A program made the translations under genes and the position numbers. Positions 1 through 9,422 of a DNA stretch of 64,000 nt are shown here, one piece after another (the first letter of the stretch is position 1; each line of letters begins with the position of its first letter). Where the stretch lies: assembly GCA_964355675.1 (NCBI GenBank), contig CAYHEC010000008.1, positions 71,515-135,514 of the forward strand. Reading direction: 5' to 3'. The notes beneath the pieces are model-generated. The model was not told where the DNA came from and did not search any database. It worked only from the letters and a program-made list of their open reading frames with translations. The stretch comes from CAMBDS01 sp964355675 (GTDB lineage: Bacteria > Electryoneota > AABM5-125-24 > Hatepunaeales > Hatepunaeaceae).

Positions 1-2
1 CT

Positions 3-500
3 TCAACTAAAAACTTGATGTCCTGGACAGATAAGCTCAAGTCTGAGAAACTGGGCGCCTCTGTATCATACATCTACTCACCAAAGTGGCTGGGAGAAGG
101 CGAGATCGCCTTGATCGCGGTATCCGATGGAAACACCAGAACTGACATCTGGGGCGAGTGGCGTCGAGTGCTCAGCAAACTCATTCAGATTGGAGCGCGC
201 TACGAAAACATCAGCGCCAAACGCACAGCGATTCAATACTGGTCGCCCAACAGCTATCAAACGATCAGCTTGGTTGCGCAGATGCAAAATAGTTTCAATA
301 AATGGGGATACAAAATTCACGGTGGGGTGGGTCGTGTTCTCAGCACAAGTGACGCTCTCCGCAACTTCAGCGCTCAAGTACAGTGGAGAATTGCTCCGGC
401 AATCTATTTTTCAGCAGGACTCCTCGACCTTGCCACGACGCGCATAGACGGGCGATACTGGTATCGCGGTGTTTCGGCTTCTTTAACCTTGGAGCGATAG
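3..500 (+). CDS. C-terminal part of a beta-barrel-like outer-membrane protein (5' end outside window)
   Basis: The reading frame is open to the left edge, so this is the 3' part of a longer gene; the TTG/ATG codons near 15-20 are probably internal. About 160 residues show alternating polar and hydrophobic strands with many Trp, Tyr and Gly, and end Val-Ser-Ala-Ser-Leu-Thr-Leu-Glu-Arg, which fits the last strands of an outer-membrane beta-barrel. It lies one base before the membrane glycosyltransferase gene. By analogy with PgaA or BcsC, it could be the barrel that exports the polysaccharide made by the downstream genes. That role is inferred from position and strand pattern only; no family motif was recognised. 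Confidence 0.6.
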   Translation, partial: STKNLMSWTDKLKSEKLGASVSYIYSPKWLGEGEIALIAVSDGNTRTDIWGEWRRVLSKLIQIGARYENISAKRTAIQYWSPNSYQTISLVAQMQNSFNKWGYKIHGGVGRVLSTSDALRNFSAQVQWRIAPAIYFSAGLLDLATTRIDGRYWYRGVSASLTLER

Positions 501-501
501 G

Positions 502-2391
502 TTGCCAATTAATTCGACTAAGGATCCAACCGTCAACAACCAACCCAAATCGATTGAAGAAATTTGGGGATGGATGGATGGATCTAACCCGGAAAGTGAT
601 CCAGCCACCGAAACTCCCGACCAGAACTTAACTAACGGATTCAGTGAAGGAAAATTGAGGTCCTCGGTCGTTGATCATGGCAGGGAAGTTATCAATCCTG
701 ATAATGACATTAGAACCGTCGAGTCATCCGAATTTTCAGACGACAGTGAATTTGATTTCTGGGCTGGTTACGACCCGTCACATTCCAATGGTTTCGGATC
801 AGCCAAGACAGAATTGAATTCAAATGCTGGAGCTATTGCCGACTCAGCCTTAGCCTCAGCCTCAACCTCAACCTTAGCCTCAGCCTTAGCCACCGATGGC
901 GTTGGAATCGCAGATACGACTCTACCTCCTCCTCCGCCACCGAAGTCAGTGCGGAGAGCGGAAGACTATCAAGTTCCCAAAATTCCGTGGCTTTCCCAGA
1001 AAAAGCGTGGCGCTAAAGAGTGGGGTTATGGTTTCATCATAGCAATTCTGATTACTATTTTCGGATCGATTTCCATCGGCGTCTATCTGGTGCTGTTGAA
1101 CTCGAAGGTCTCTATTCCGACTGTTGTGGTCAATGTCTCAATTGTTTCATTGCTCTTCTTTCTATTCATCCTCGTGGCTCGCTACATCTCGCTAATCTAC
1201 ATGTCCTTTCTACATCTCAACCGAAGCAAGGAAGAGGAGTTCGATGAAGTCAACCAGCAATTAAAAGCCTCCATACTTGTCCCGGCTTATAACGAAGGAA
1301 AAGGCATCGAGGATTCAATCCTCTCTATGCTCGAACTTGATTACGATAATTTCGAGGTGATCGTCATTAACGACGGATCCAAAGATGACACCCTCGAAAT
1401 TGCTCGTAAACATGAGGGATGGCATGGAAACGTACTGGTAAAAGTCATTTCCCAGAAGAACATGGGGAAATCAAATGCTCTTAACTATGGCGCAAGTGTC
1501 GCAACCGGAGACGTCATTCTCTGCGTGGATGGTGATTCCAAACTGCACCCGCAAACGTTAAAACTCGGGATGCGCCACTTCTGCGATCCAAAGCTCGGCT
1601 CTGTGGCTGGTAATGTTAAGGTTATCAATCGACGCAATATGATGACAAATCTCCAAGCGCTCGAGTATATCGAAGGGCTGAATCTCGTTCGCAGAGCACA
1701 AGCGTTGATACAAGCTGTCAATATCGTTCCAGGCCCTTGTGGATTCTTCAGAAGATCGGTAATTTTGGAGGTTGGAGGCTGGGATGACGACACTTATGCT
1801 GAAGACTGCGATTTGACGCTGAAAGTGCTAACCAAAGGTTACAAAATCGACTATGAACCCGGCGCTATCAGCTACACAGAAGCTCCTGAGAAACTCCTCC
1901 AACTTTTAAAACAGCGTTATCGGTGGACTCGAGGCATTCTTCAGGCAATGCGCAAAAATGCGATCCACCTCATCAATCCCATCGCCGGGTGGCGAGTTGT
2001 GCTGGTTATGTGGCAGATGGTATTTGAAAGTGTATTATGGCCGTTGATGAACGTCGCCGCCAATCTCCTGTTTCTTCTGGTCGCGTTTATATTCGGCATG
2101 TCTCCACTAATTGTTTTCTGGTGGGTTCAACTCACAATTCTCGACACTATCGCCGCAATGCACACCGTGGCAATTGAGCGAGAAAGTATCAAGCTCGTTC
2201 CTTACGCTGTAATCTATCGCGCGTTTTTTATTCAACTTGTTGACGTTTCTAAATTGCTCGCAACTTTCGAAGAACTGATTGGAACAGAAATGAGTTGGGG
2301 ACACATGGAACGTCAAGGCCGCCTCAGCGGTCCAACATCTCAAAATACAACTGTCATTCACCGACCACTTACAAGGACCTTGGAGAAATAA
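502..2391 (+). CDS. Membrane family 2 glycosyltransferase (PgaC/IcaA/BcsA-like polysaccharide synthase)
   Basis: The N-terminal ~170 residues are low-complexity and polar, then come two membrane segments (about 174-199 and 208-235), a GT2 catalytic domain (about 255-480) and further membrane segments (about 497-555). Seen in the catalytic domain are ILVPAYNEG, an NDGSKDD nucleotide-binding motif, VDGDSK (the DxD-type aspartates), YAEDCD and the processive-synthase signature QRYRW. This arrangement is that of inner-membrane synthases making beta-linked polymers such as PNAG or cellulose. The TTG start follows the previous stop by one base; the ATGs near 569-580 are alternatives. A hexanucleotide tract at 845-892 encodes a Ser/Ala/Leu/Thr run in the N-terminal tail. 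The immediate neighbours include a deacetylase, which favours a PNAG-like amino-sugar polymer. Substrate is not provable here. Confidence 0.9.
   Translation: MPINSTKDPTVNNQPKSIEEIWGWMDGSNPESDPATETPDQNLTNGFSEGKLRSSVVDHGREVINPDNDIRTVESSEFSDDSEFDFWAGYDPSHSNGFGSAKTELNSNAGAIADSALASASTSTLASALATDGVGIADTTLPPPPPPKSVRRAEDYQVPKIPWLSQKKRGAKEWGYGFIIAILITIFGSISIGVYLVLLNSKVSIPTVVVNVSIVSLLFFLFILVARYISLIYMSFLHLNRSKEEEFDEVNQQLKASILVPAYNEGKGIEDSILSMLELDYDNFEVIVINDGSKDDTLEIARKHEGWHGNVLVKVISQKNMGKSNALNYGASVATGDVILCVDGDSKLHPQTLKLGMRHFCDPKLGSVAGNVKVINRRNMMTNLQALEYIEGLNLVRRAQALIQAVNIVPGPCGFFRRSVILEVGGWDDDTYAEDCDLTLKVLTKGYKIDYEPGAISYTEAPEKLLQLLKQRYRWTRGILQAMRKNAIHLINPIAGWRVVLVMWQMVFESVLWPLMNVAANLLFLLVAFIFGMSPLIVFWWVQLTILDTIAAMHTVAIERESIKLVPYAVIYRAFFIQLVDVSKLLATFEELIGTEMSWGHMERQGRLSGPTSQNTTVIHRPLTRTLEK
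845..892 (+). repeat. Hexanucleotide tandem repeat inside the GT2 gene
   Basis: Eight consecutive 6-bp units (CAGCCT, TAGCCT or CAACCT) encode the Ser-Ala-Leu-Ala-type run in the cytoplasmic N-terminal tail. As the unit is a multiple of three, copy-number change would keep the frame. Confidence 0.85.
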
Positions 2392-3099
2392 ATGGATATC
2401 GTTCCGATTCTTTCGACGATTATACTGATTTCGACTCTGATCACTCTGATCGTTGCGATAGCATCTTATATGACCTTTCGAATCAAAGAGAAGAAAAAAC
2501 AAGCTCAGATGGCGGAGTTTTCCGAAGTATTCTCTGCCGATCTTGCCGAACTGCAAGAGACAGCTCCTGCAGACAATTCCGCACCCGTTCATACTCCCGA
2601 AGCGGTTGTGGTAACGCCTCTTGTTACCGGACAGCCATCTCAGCCACCCGCACCGGTAACCACGGTCGTGGTTTCTCCGCCGGTGGTCATGGCTACGCCT
2701 ATGCCAAGCGCACCGCCTGAGCAATTTCCGGCTCAGCAACAGCCGCTCCCGCAATCGCCTTATCCTGCTCAGCCGATGACACAGCCTCAACAGTACAGCG
2801 GACAAATGTCCTATGCACCCGGACAACAGCAACAACCTCCGCCGTATCAGGATCCCTATGGAATACCCTTTTCGAACCAGCCTCCGCCCCGCGCCCCTCA
2901 GTTCAGTGGCGCTCAGGCCGCTTTTATGAAGGGATTCGGTCCTGAAAACCAGCCACCCCAAGATGATGAAAGACTGAATATCCAAAACCAGGGGGACTAC
3001 GGCCAGCAACCAGCTATGCGTCGCTTCACACCTCCCGAACAGAAGCCGCGTCAGCAACCCCCACAGATCCGTTCAGACGATTCGCCGACTTGGAAGTAA
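2392..3099 (+). CDS. Single-pass membrane protein with Pro/Gln-rich tail
   Basis: The ATG directly follows the TAA of the glycosyltransferase gene, so translation is probably coupled. Residues ~5-28 form one hydrophobic helix followed by a Lys-rich stretch (IKEKKKQ), suggesting the tail is cytoplasmic. The remaining ~200 residues are dominated by Pro, Gln and Ala with no recognisable fold. No homologous family was recognised. Together with the Pro-rich cytoplasmic regions of the next two proteins, it may help assemble the synthase complex at the inner membrane; this is inference. The long antisense frame over this region is a shadow of the biased composition. Confidence 0.8.
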   Translation: MDIVPILSTIILISTLITLIVAIASYMTFRIKEKKKQAQMAEFSEVFSADLAELQETAPADNSAPVHTPEAVVVTPLVTGQPSQPPAPVTTVVVSPPVVMATPMPSAPPEQFPAQQQPLPQSPYPAQPMTQPQQYSGQMSYAPGQQQQPPPYQDPYGIPFSNQPPPRAPQFSGAQAAFMKGFGPENQPPQDDERLNIQNQGDYGQQPAMRRFTPPEQKPRQQPPQIRSDDSPTWK

Positions 3100-3103
3100 T
3101 TTG

Positions 3104-5800
3104 ATGCGTTTCTTGCTGACAATCGCTTTGCTTATCTTGCAACAGGGTATCCTTACCTTGCTGATACAAGGCAGAGCTTCTGCACAAGTAGTTTTGGTCA
3201 AGCCAGAATCCACTGCGAAGTTCTTAGCGCCTGACAACCCCGACAAGCAGATCGAAGATTGGACTTCGACGATTTTAAGCCTGTTGCGAGAATCTGGCGT
3301 CGATCCCGTAGTGGAAAACGAATCGTTCCTGGTTTCAAATCCGCCTCGCTCAACGCTCATCCTTCTTCATGCTGAGCTTCTCTCGGTTGGGCAAATCAAG
3401 ATATTACAAGAACATTTGAATCAAGGAAATGGTCTCTGGATCTGCTCGGCAACGGGCTATCGGGACGAGACTGGCAAGGTGCGTGGCTGGGATTTTCTTC
3501 AGAATTTACTGGGAGGGACAATTGATTCCGTCGATTACACTCGAGGTGCGGCGGTTTCACTTCAAATGCGTTATGGCCAGCCGGGAAGTTCGAATGTTCC
3601 GCCCGGATATCGATTAAGGTTAGCGCTTCAAGAGAAGCCTCTCTTTCTCAAGATGGGAAATTCGGAGGAAATTGTCGGTTATTGGGCGCGAGAAAAATAT
3701 GTCGAAGAAATTCCTGATTCGATCCCGCGTCAGGCAGGAATAATCGCTCGTTCACTTCTATCGGGAGGCAGGGTTGTATGGATGGGAGCTGGAATAGAGG
3801 GGCTTCATGTCGATCCGGTCAATAAAGAAATGGCATTGAAAGTAATTGGCGAACTGGTCGCCTGGCTCGACGGTAACGGAATTCCATCAGTAGAAGCCTG
3901 GCCGGATGGAAAAAAGTGCGCTGTAATGGTTCATGGCGATATCGAGGATAAATTTGAATCAGTCAAACGATTAACAGGAGTGTTTAAGCGAAAAAATATC
4001 CCGGTAACCTACAATGTTCTCACATCGGAAGCCGCTAAGTTCCCACAGACAATCGAAGAGATGGCAAAGACAGGAGCCGAGATTTCTGTCCACGGAGACA
4101 ACCATAAAATTTTCGCCGGACAAACCTACCAGACTCAGGTTGATCGCCTGAAGTCCACCGCCGGGTTTGTCACTTTGTATGGCCCACCTCCAACCACATT
4201 TCGCCCCCCGGAATTATCCTACGACGACAATACCCTTCGTGCGGCAAAGGTCGCGGGGTTCACGAACTTCCTGGCGTATAATCAAGCCGACAGAGATTAT
4301 CCGGTATTCTCTACGCAAGAACGCTCCATAGATTTCGGACTTGTCTGTTTCCCAAAAAGCGAGCTGGATGATTACGATCTTTCTCCAAAGGTAATCGAAA
4401 AATCTGATCTTGAAAAAAGCCACTCATTTATTGGTGATTTCAATCGCATTTACGACTTGCACGGATTATATAAACTGAATTTTCATAGTCAATATCTTAA
4501 TACTGAAGAATTGCCAAAGGCTGTCGAAGAAACTCTTATCGAAATACAACGCCACGATGACGTTTGGTTTGCCGATGCACGGACAATAGCCAATTGGATC
4601 AGAGTGCGCGGTCGGTTATTACTGCAAACCAATTCAAATTCCTCGGTCATCCATTTATCCTTGACAAATACCTCCTCCGCTCCGGCGCGAGATGTTGTCC
4701 TGCGCATTTTACCACCACAAAATGTCCCGGCTGAGCTACTTATACCCAGTCAGGTTAGCGAGAACTGCCAATACGATGTCAGAAATGGTGTGCTCTATGC
4801 AAGTATTCCCACATTGAAACCGGGAGAGATCTTTAAAATGGAGCTCGGCGCAAGCGATGGTATTGCATTAAGTGCTGTGAATAAAAACATTATCGTCACT
4901 GGCGCTAAAGCTCTTGCCGCCTTGATAGCGATTTTCATACTTTGGTTCATCATGTATCTGGCATTTTCAGGCAAGAAAATCAAACCCGTTTTTTCATCGG
5001 GCAGTAACTCAGTTCCAGAATCTGGTGAGGAAACGTTCTATCGAAAACTTGGCATAAAGCCTCCGTCTGCCGATCAGAAGGTTATCGACGAAGCGCACAA
5101 ATCCCCCGTCGCTCCAATTCCGGCTCAACCCAATATGACCCAATCAGGAGGACCACTTGCCTCGACCAGAACGATACCGTCAGTATCAGTCACTCTGACA
5201 GCCGTTCCCGGAAAAAGGCTATCTCCGATCACCAATCCCCACTCCGAGATCGCTCCCTCTTCGCAGGATGTTTACAGACTTGAAAGAATATCAAGAATCC
5301 CAACCCTGCCTGTGGTGATGAAACCACTGACAGCGACCGAAAGAAAGGTTCCGAGTACCGATACTCACAGAAAAATCAAACCGATAGCTCCGATTCATCC
5401 GACAGTTATCGGATCAGAAATTACTAAAATTGATGAGCCTCGCTCGGCTCGCGTCATTAATCCCCCGCCTCCGCTCAAAGATACTGGAAATCAAACACAA
5501 GCCCCTAAACCGATAATTGCTCCTCCAGGTGGAGAAGTATCCCGCGCGCCTCAGGTAGTCACGCAAACTGTCAATCGAGGTTCGGCAACTTTTCAGTCTC
5601 CCGCTGGGATTAGAACTACTGCTAATCTGCCAAAAACGAATAAACAGACGCCTCTTGAATTACTTCAATCTAATGATCCATCGTATAATCCTCCATCGCA
5701 ACAAAAGCAAGCACAAGAACCTAAAGGGATGGCGCGGACGTCAGTCGATATTTTTCGGAAACATCAATCTAAAACCTCCAATGGCGAGGAGTGGCAATAG
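3104..5800 (+). CDS. Membrane-anchored polysaccharide deacetylase (NodB-fold) with Pro-rich cytoplasmic tail
   Basis: A signal sequence (about 1-28) leads to a beta/alpha domain (about 35-255), a NodB-type carbohydrate esterase domain (about 265-500), a beta-sandwich region, one transmembrane helix (about 595-621) and a ~280-residue Pro/Ser/Thr-rich tail, predicted cytoplasmic. The deacetylase motifs are seen: HGDIED (metal and catalytic Asp pair), an H-x3-H metal motif in SVHGDNH, and RPPE for the active-site Arg motif. CE4 enzymes remove N-acetyl or O-acetyl groups from polysaccharides, so this could be the PgaB/IcaB equivalent for the polymer made upstream. The ATG at 3104 is preferred over the in-frame TTG at 3101. 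The next gene is a diverged paralog. A long Pro-rich tail behind a C-terminal anchor is unusual for the family. Confidence 0.87.
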   Translation: MRFLLTIALLILQQGILTLLIQGRASAQVVLVKPESTAKFLAPDNPDKQIEDWTSTILSLLRESGVDPVVENESFLVSNPPRSTLILLHAELLSVGQIKILQEHLNQGNGLWICSATGYRDETGKVRGWDFLQNLLGGTIDSVDYTRGAAVSLQMRYGQPGSSNVPPGYRLRLALQEKPLFLKMGNSEEIVGYWAREKYVEEIPDSIPRQAGIIARSLLSGGRVVWMGAGIEGLHVDPVNKEMALKVIGELVAWLDGNGIPSVEAWPDGKKCAVMVHGDIEDKFESVKRLTGVFKRKNIPVTYNVLTSEAAKFPQTIEEMAKTGAEISVHGDNHKIFAGQTYQTQVDRLKSTAGFVTLYGPPPTTFRPPELSYDDNTLRAAKVAGFTNFLAYNQADRDYPVFSTQERSIDFGLVCFPKSELDDYDLSPKVIEKSDLEKSHSFIGDFNRIYDLHGLYKLNFHSQYLNTEELPKAVEETLIEIQRHDDVWFADARTIANWIRVRGRLLLQTNSNSSVIHLSLTNTSSAPARDVVLRILPPQNVPAELLIPSQVSENCQYDVRNGVLYASIPTLKPGEIFKMELGASDGIALSAVNKNIIVTGAKALAALIAIFILWFIMYLAFSGKKIKPVFSSGSNSVPESGEETFYRKLGIKPPSADQKVIDEAHKSPVAPIPAQPNMTQSGGPLASTRTIPSVSVTLTAVPGKRLSPITNPHSEIAPSSQDVYRLERISRIPTLPVVMKPLTATERKVPSTDTHRKIKPIAPIHPTVIGSEITKIDEPRSARVINPPPPLKDTGNQTQAPKPIIAPPGGEVSRAPQVVTQTVNRGSATFQSPAGIRTTANLPKTNKQTPLELLQSNDPSYNPPSQQKQAQEPKGMARTSVDIFRKHQSKTSNGEEWQ

Positions 5801-5803
5801 TTG

Positions 5804-8068
5804 ATGAATCAAAGCGGAAATATCCCCTCAAATAAACTTCCTCCCAAACCGGTAGCTCCCTCAAAATCTGGTAATAAAGAGACTGCTAAAAACGACGGAA
5901 ATAAACCAAAATCGCACCTGTCTGTCATTGAATTAATTCGTCGAAAAAAAACTACAACTCAAAAGACTCAACAGACAGCGCCTCAAAAGAAAATTGTTCC
6001 CGGTGAAAAAAAGGACACGAGGATTGAGAAACTCAAGAAAAAGGTTGGAGGATTCCTTTTTCAACTTCTTACCCTTGCCCTATTTCTGACTGCGTTCGGG
6101 TGGTGGGGATATACGCAAGTTATGAAACAAGTACTTGGAAGGTTCGATGTCCTCGATTGGGAGTCCGCCGGAGCATCGCTCTATGGCGCGCCCAATGTCC
6201 TTCTGATCGATCCGATCAGAACTGAGGAATTTCTTCGACCCGACACAGCCCGTCACGATACAATTTGGCCCTACAAAGAGCGCATCGATGATTGGCCTTT
6301 CCTCGATACATTATGGTATGCTCCCGGCATCCCGCATCATAGCCGCGAAGGGTTCGAGGCTTGGGATCTCTTGGGTACTGATGATTTCAAACAGGCGGGG
6401 CTTGCCGATCCGTGGAAGGAATTGCTTTTTCGCAAGAAAATATCATTCACGCTCGCTCAGGAACCAGCCCTTACTGCGATCCCTGAGGGCGTCAATATGG
6501 TTATCCTGCCGGGGACGCTGTTGATGTCCGCGGCGGAGAAGAGAGGTGTTAAAGACTTCCTTATCGGAGGCGGAAAACTGCTTTTCTGCTGGTCACCAGG
6601 CTGTCGGGATGAGTTAGGGGGATGGGCGGGTTATACATTTCTGGAACAGATTGTCGGAGGAACGTTGGCAGGGCTTGTTCAGGATTCCACCGGTGGTGAG
6701 ACGATTCTTCTCAACGGAAACGGTCCTATCACGGCTCTCGTCCCGCCGGGAGCCCATTTGGAGTTCTTTACCTGGAACGGAAATATAGAACTTAACATTA
6801 TCGAGTCTCGAACAACTGCCGACGCTTGGCAATTTGAACCATATTGGAAAAACGGCGGTTCGCTCGCCGCAATCAGTCGTGGCGAACCAGCTATGGCGGC
6901 TCATGGAACCTATGTCGCTGGCAAATTCGTCTGGTTCTCTTTTACTCCTGACGCCATGCAACCGCACAAAGACAATAACGCAATCATGGAAAAACTCGCC
7001 ATGAACGCTGTCAACTGGCTCGCAGGAAGACCTTTGGTCGATATCAATATATGGCCTCCGGGATATACTGCTGGTGGGTGTTTAGTCACAAATGGTAAAG
7101 GGAATGTTTCTGCACTATCGCAAATCCAAAACTCCATTAACAAAGAAGAGAAGCCACTTGATTTGATACTCGATCCGGACGATATCCCGGAAAGCATTGA
7201 GTTCTTTGGCACTCGCTGGGGGGATATTATTATTGGGTCATCAGATACAGCCCTATTTAATACACTTAATCCGCGTGATATTTTTGAGTGGCTTGAGTCC
7301 AGTTCGACCAGAATGGAAAATATCACTGGTCGGCGTCCGAAAGGACTGTTTCCGCCGGACTGGAGCTATAGCGAGTTTGCGGCAGTTGGCGCCGCCTCCG
7401 AAGGTATGCGCTTTGTTTTGTGCTCGCCAAATCCCCGTTTCTATGGCCCGACTGAGAGTCTGTTAAGACCCCACGGCTGGTGGATTTTCTCGAAAAAAGT
7501 ACAACTTGCTACTCTGCCAAAATGTCAGGTTTCTTCTGATGAGTGGGTCGATTATGGCAAAATGAAAGGAGCCAAAGGCATTTACTCAGCAATGAACAAC
7601 AACATGCGCCACATCCGCAAATTCGGTGGAATGTATATCGGTATTCTCGACCCGGCTACGCTGGAAGCTGAAGGTGCGCTTGATCTTCCGGCACAACTGG
7701 CAACGCGAATGGACTCATTGGGTTTCTGGAGGGCTTCGATCGGCGAGGTGATGGATCGCTTTAGTGGCTGGCGAGGGTTACGCGTCACGCCATGGGAAGT
7801 GACACCTACCCGACTGCAATTACAGCTTTCGAATGAGAGTGACGTCGATATGCAGAACGTCAGACTTGAGGTTTACTTCACACCTGATGTTATTTCATCT
7901 TTACAGTTAACATCCGAAGTTATGGGACTCCACCCTGAATTTATTGACTATAATCGCCGGTCTGGATTATTCGCCTTTTCAATACCAGAAATCTCTGCGG
8001 GAATGAACGCCACGCTGTTCATCGACGCATCGACGGAAGCGACTACACCGGAGAAATCAAAGAAGTGA
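5804..8068 (+). CDS. Membrane protein, degenerate paralog of the upstream deacetylase
   Basis: About 80 cytoplasmic Lys/Pro/Gln-rich residues precede one membrane helix (about 81-103); the rest is predicted periplasmic. It follows the same domain order as the preceding deacetylase. Matching landmarks include GYTFLEQIVGGT versus GWDFLQNLLGGT, and AVNWLAGRPLVDINIWPPG versus LVAWLDGNGIPSVEAWPDG. Where the active paralog has HGDIED this protein has TNGKGN, and the H-x3-H motif is missing around IGSSDTALF. It is therefore probably a non-catalytic carbohydrate-binding or structural partner. It ends in a GTGA overlap with the next gene, so translation is likely coupled. Orientation and partner role are inferred. 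Confidence 0.8.
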   Translation: MNQSGNIPSNKLPPKPVAPSKSGNKETAKNDGNKPKSHLSVIELIRRKKTTTQKTQQTAPQKKIVPGEKKDTRIEKLKKKVGGFLFQLLTLALFLTAFGWWGYTQVMKQVLGRFDVLDWESAGASLYGAPNVLLIDPIRTEEFLRPDTARHDTIWPYKERIDDWPFLDTLWYAPGIPHHSREGFEAWDLLGTDDFKQAGLADPWKELLFRKKISFTLAQEPALTAIPEGVNMVILPGTLLMSAAEKRGVKDFLIGGGKLLFCWSPGCRDELGGWAGYTFLEQIVGGTLAGLVQDSTGGETILLNGNGPITALVPPGAHLEFFTWNGNIELNIIESRTTADAWQFEPYWKNGGSLAAISRGEPAMAAHGTYVAGKFVWFSFTPDAMQPHKDNNAIMEKLAMNAVNWLAGRPLVDINIWPPGYTAGGCLVTNGKGNVSALSQIQNSINKEEKPLDLILDPDDIPESIEFFGTRWGDIIIGSSDTALFNTLNPRDIFEWLESSSTRMENITGRRPKGLFPPDWSYSEFAAVGAASEGMRFVLCSPNPRFYGPTESLLRPHGWWIFSKKVQLATLPKCQVSSDEWVDYGKMKGAKGIYSAMNNNMRHIRKFGGMYIGILDPATLEAEGALDLPAQLATRMDSLGFWRASIGEVMDRFSGWRGLRVTPWEVTPTRLQLQLSNESDVDMQNVRLEVYFTPDVISSLQLTSEVMGLHPEFIDYNRRSGLFAFSIPEISAGMNATLFIDASTEATTPEKSKK

Positions 8069-9324
8069 ATAATCGCTCTACTTGCAGTAGCAGGGTGAGG
8101 ACTCCCTGCCGCAATTCCTTGATTGGCTTCCTGATTGTTTGCACCTTCGGTCTGGCAGGCTGTGGAACGGAAACCATTTCCCCCGCTTACAACAATACCC
8201 CCCCGGAAATTCTCTCATTAACTGCCGAACCGGGTGACTCCCTTGAAATTCAAGACTCCATCAGTCTTTTTTGTGAGGCTATCGATGCCGATAATCAGCC
8301 ACTCCGATATCTTTGGAGCGCAACCTTTGGTAGCCTTACGACGGACACATCGACTACAACATGGTGGAAAGCCCCTCGAACAGTGGGTAACTATTGGATT
8401 TCCGTCAAGGTCAGCGATCCTTTCACCAACACTATCGCTTCACACCAAGTCTTCGTCCTTCCTCGTGGCGCTACTAATCGTTCTCCTCAAATCGCCCACA
8501 TTTCGGTCGATCCCGACACCGTCACTCCCGGCGACGCAGTTAATGCCGCGGTTCAGGCTACCGACGCCGAAGGTGACGCATTGAGCTATATCTGGACGGC
8601 CCCCGGAGGATTTTTCTTTCCTGAATCCGGTCCGCAAGTCCGCTGGTTTGCACCTCCGGAGACCGGAGAGTATTTCTTGAAAGTGACCGTTATCGACGCC
8701 CATCACATGGTCACCGATTCACTTTCGGTACTTGTCGCTCCCGATACAACCATTGAATATTTAGCTGATTTCTCTACAGATCAGGTTACGGGAGCTTGGG
8801 GATCCATGGGATTATTGGCTGGATTAGGCACTGACGAGGGGATCAACCAGATCTCGTGGGATTCGACCAATCAAGCTATGTCAGCGATCGCCCGCCCCAA
8901 CTACGGAACTTATGCTTTCCGGTTAGTTGGCAGGAGTTTCGGAGCGGGGACGTTTACTTGCACTGTGAAAGTGACCAATGGTGAATTTCAGCGTATTGGA
9001 TTTGTCCCTAAATTGATCGATCGTATGAATTATCTGCTTATTGCTATTAATCCTTATGGAGGCAGTTGGCAGGTTCTGCGCTGTACGGCTGGATCGATAC
9101 AATATCTTGCAGAAGGTTGGAAAATTTACGATCTGCTCGATCCTATCCGATTCTCGTACGTCGAAGCTGACAGCCATGCCACCGCGATGGTAAATGGTGA
9201 ACAGCTTTGGTCGGGAGTTGTCACTTCCCAATTTAGGAGGAGCGTCCAAATGGGAGTAGCGCTTCATGGAACAAGTTTCTCTGAGCCCGCTCTGTTTGAC
9301 AATTTCCGAGTGTCGGTTCCGTAA
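8065..9324 (+). CDS. Lipoprotein with two PKD/Ig-like domains and a lectin-like C-terminal domain
   Basis: The GTG start overlaps the previous stop (GTGA). A short N-terminus is followed by a hydrophobic segment ending in the lipobox Leu-Ala-Gly-Cys near residue 33, so the mature protein is probably lipid-anchored. Two similar ~85-residue PKD/Ig-like domains follow (approximately 45-130 and 135-222), each with a YxWxA-type core (RYLWSA, SYIWTA). The last ~190 residues look like a beta-sandwich of the laminin-G/concanavalin type. It is the last gene of the exopolysaccharide run and may bind the polymer or link it to the envelope. No enzymatic motif was seen. Confidence 0.8.
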   Translation: MNNRSTCSSRVRTPCRNSLIGFLIVCTFGLAGCGTETISPAYNNTPPEILSLTAEPGDSLEIQDSISLFCEAIDADNQPLRYLWSATFGSLTTDTSTTTWWKAPRTVGNYWISVKVSDPFTNTIASHQVFVLPRGATNRSPQIAHISVDPDTVTPGDAVNAAVQATDAEGDALSYIWTAPGGFFFPESGPQVRWFAPPETGEYFLKVTVIDAHHMVTDSLSVLVAPDTTIEYLADFSTDQVTGAWGSMGLLAGLGTDEGINQISWDSTNQAMSAIARPNYGTYAFRLVGRSFGAGTFTCTVKVTNGEFQRIGFVPKLIDRMNYLLIAINPYGGSWQVLRCTAGSIQYLAEGWKIYDLLDPIRFSYVEADSHATAMVNGEQLWSGVVTSQFRRSVQMGVALHGTSFSEPALFDNFRVSVP

Positions 9325-9340
9325 CCCTTAGTCATTTTCA

Positions 9341-9368
9341 GGTACTGCCGACAGATGTCGGCAGTACC
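9341..9368. terminator. Perfect 28-nt palindrome between convergent genes, possible bidirectional terminator
   Basis: Thirteen-base arms GGTACTGCCGACA / TGTCGGCAGTACC are separated by two bases. It lies between the lipoprotein gene and the convergent DUF58 gene. There is no strong U-run after it, so it may be a member of the palindromic repeat population rather than a classical intrinsic terminator. Confidence 0.5.
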
Positions 9369-9422
9369 CTTAAGCCTTTAAACCATTAACCCTTTAACCT
9401 TTAACTCTTTAACTTTTAAATC

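Noticed and set aside
2107..3057. 316-codon open frame on the minus strand
   Set aside because: Antisense to the end of the GT2 gene and the Pro/Gln-rich gene. Its Arg/Leu/Cys-rich product reflects the complement of Pro/Gln codons.
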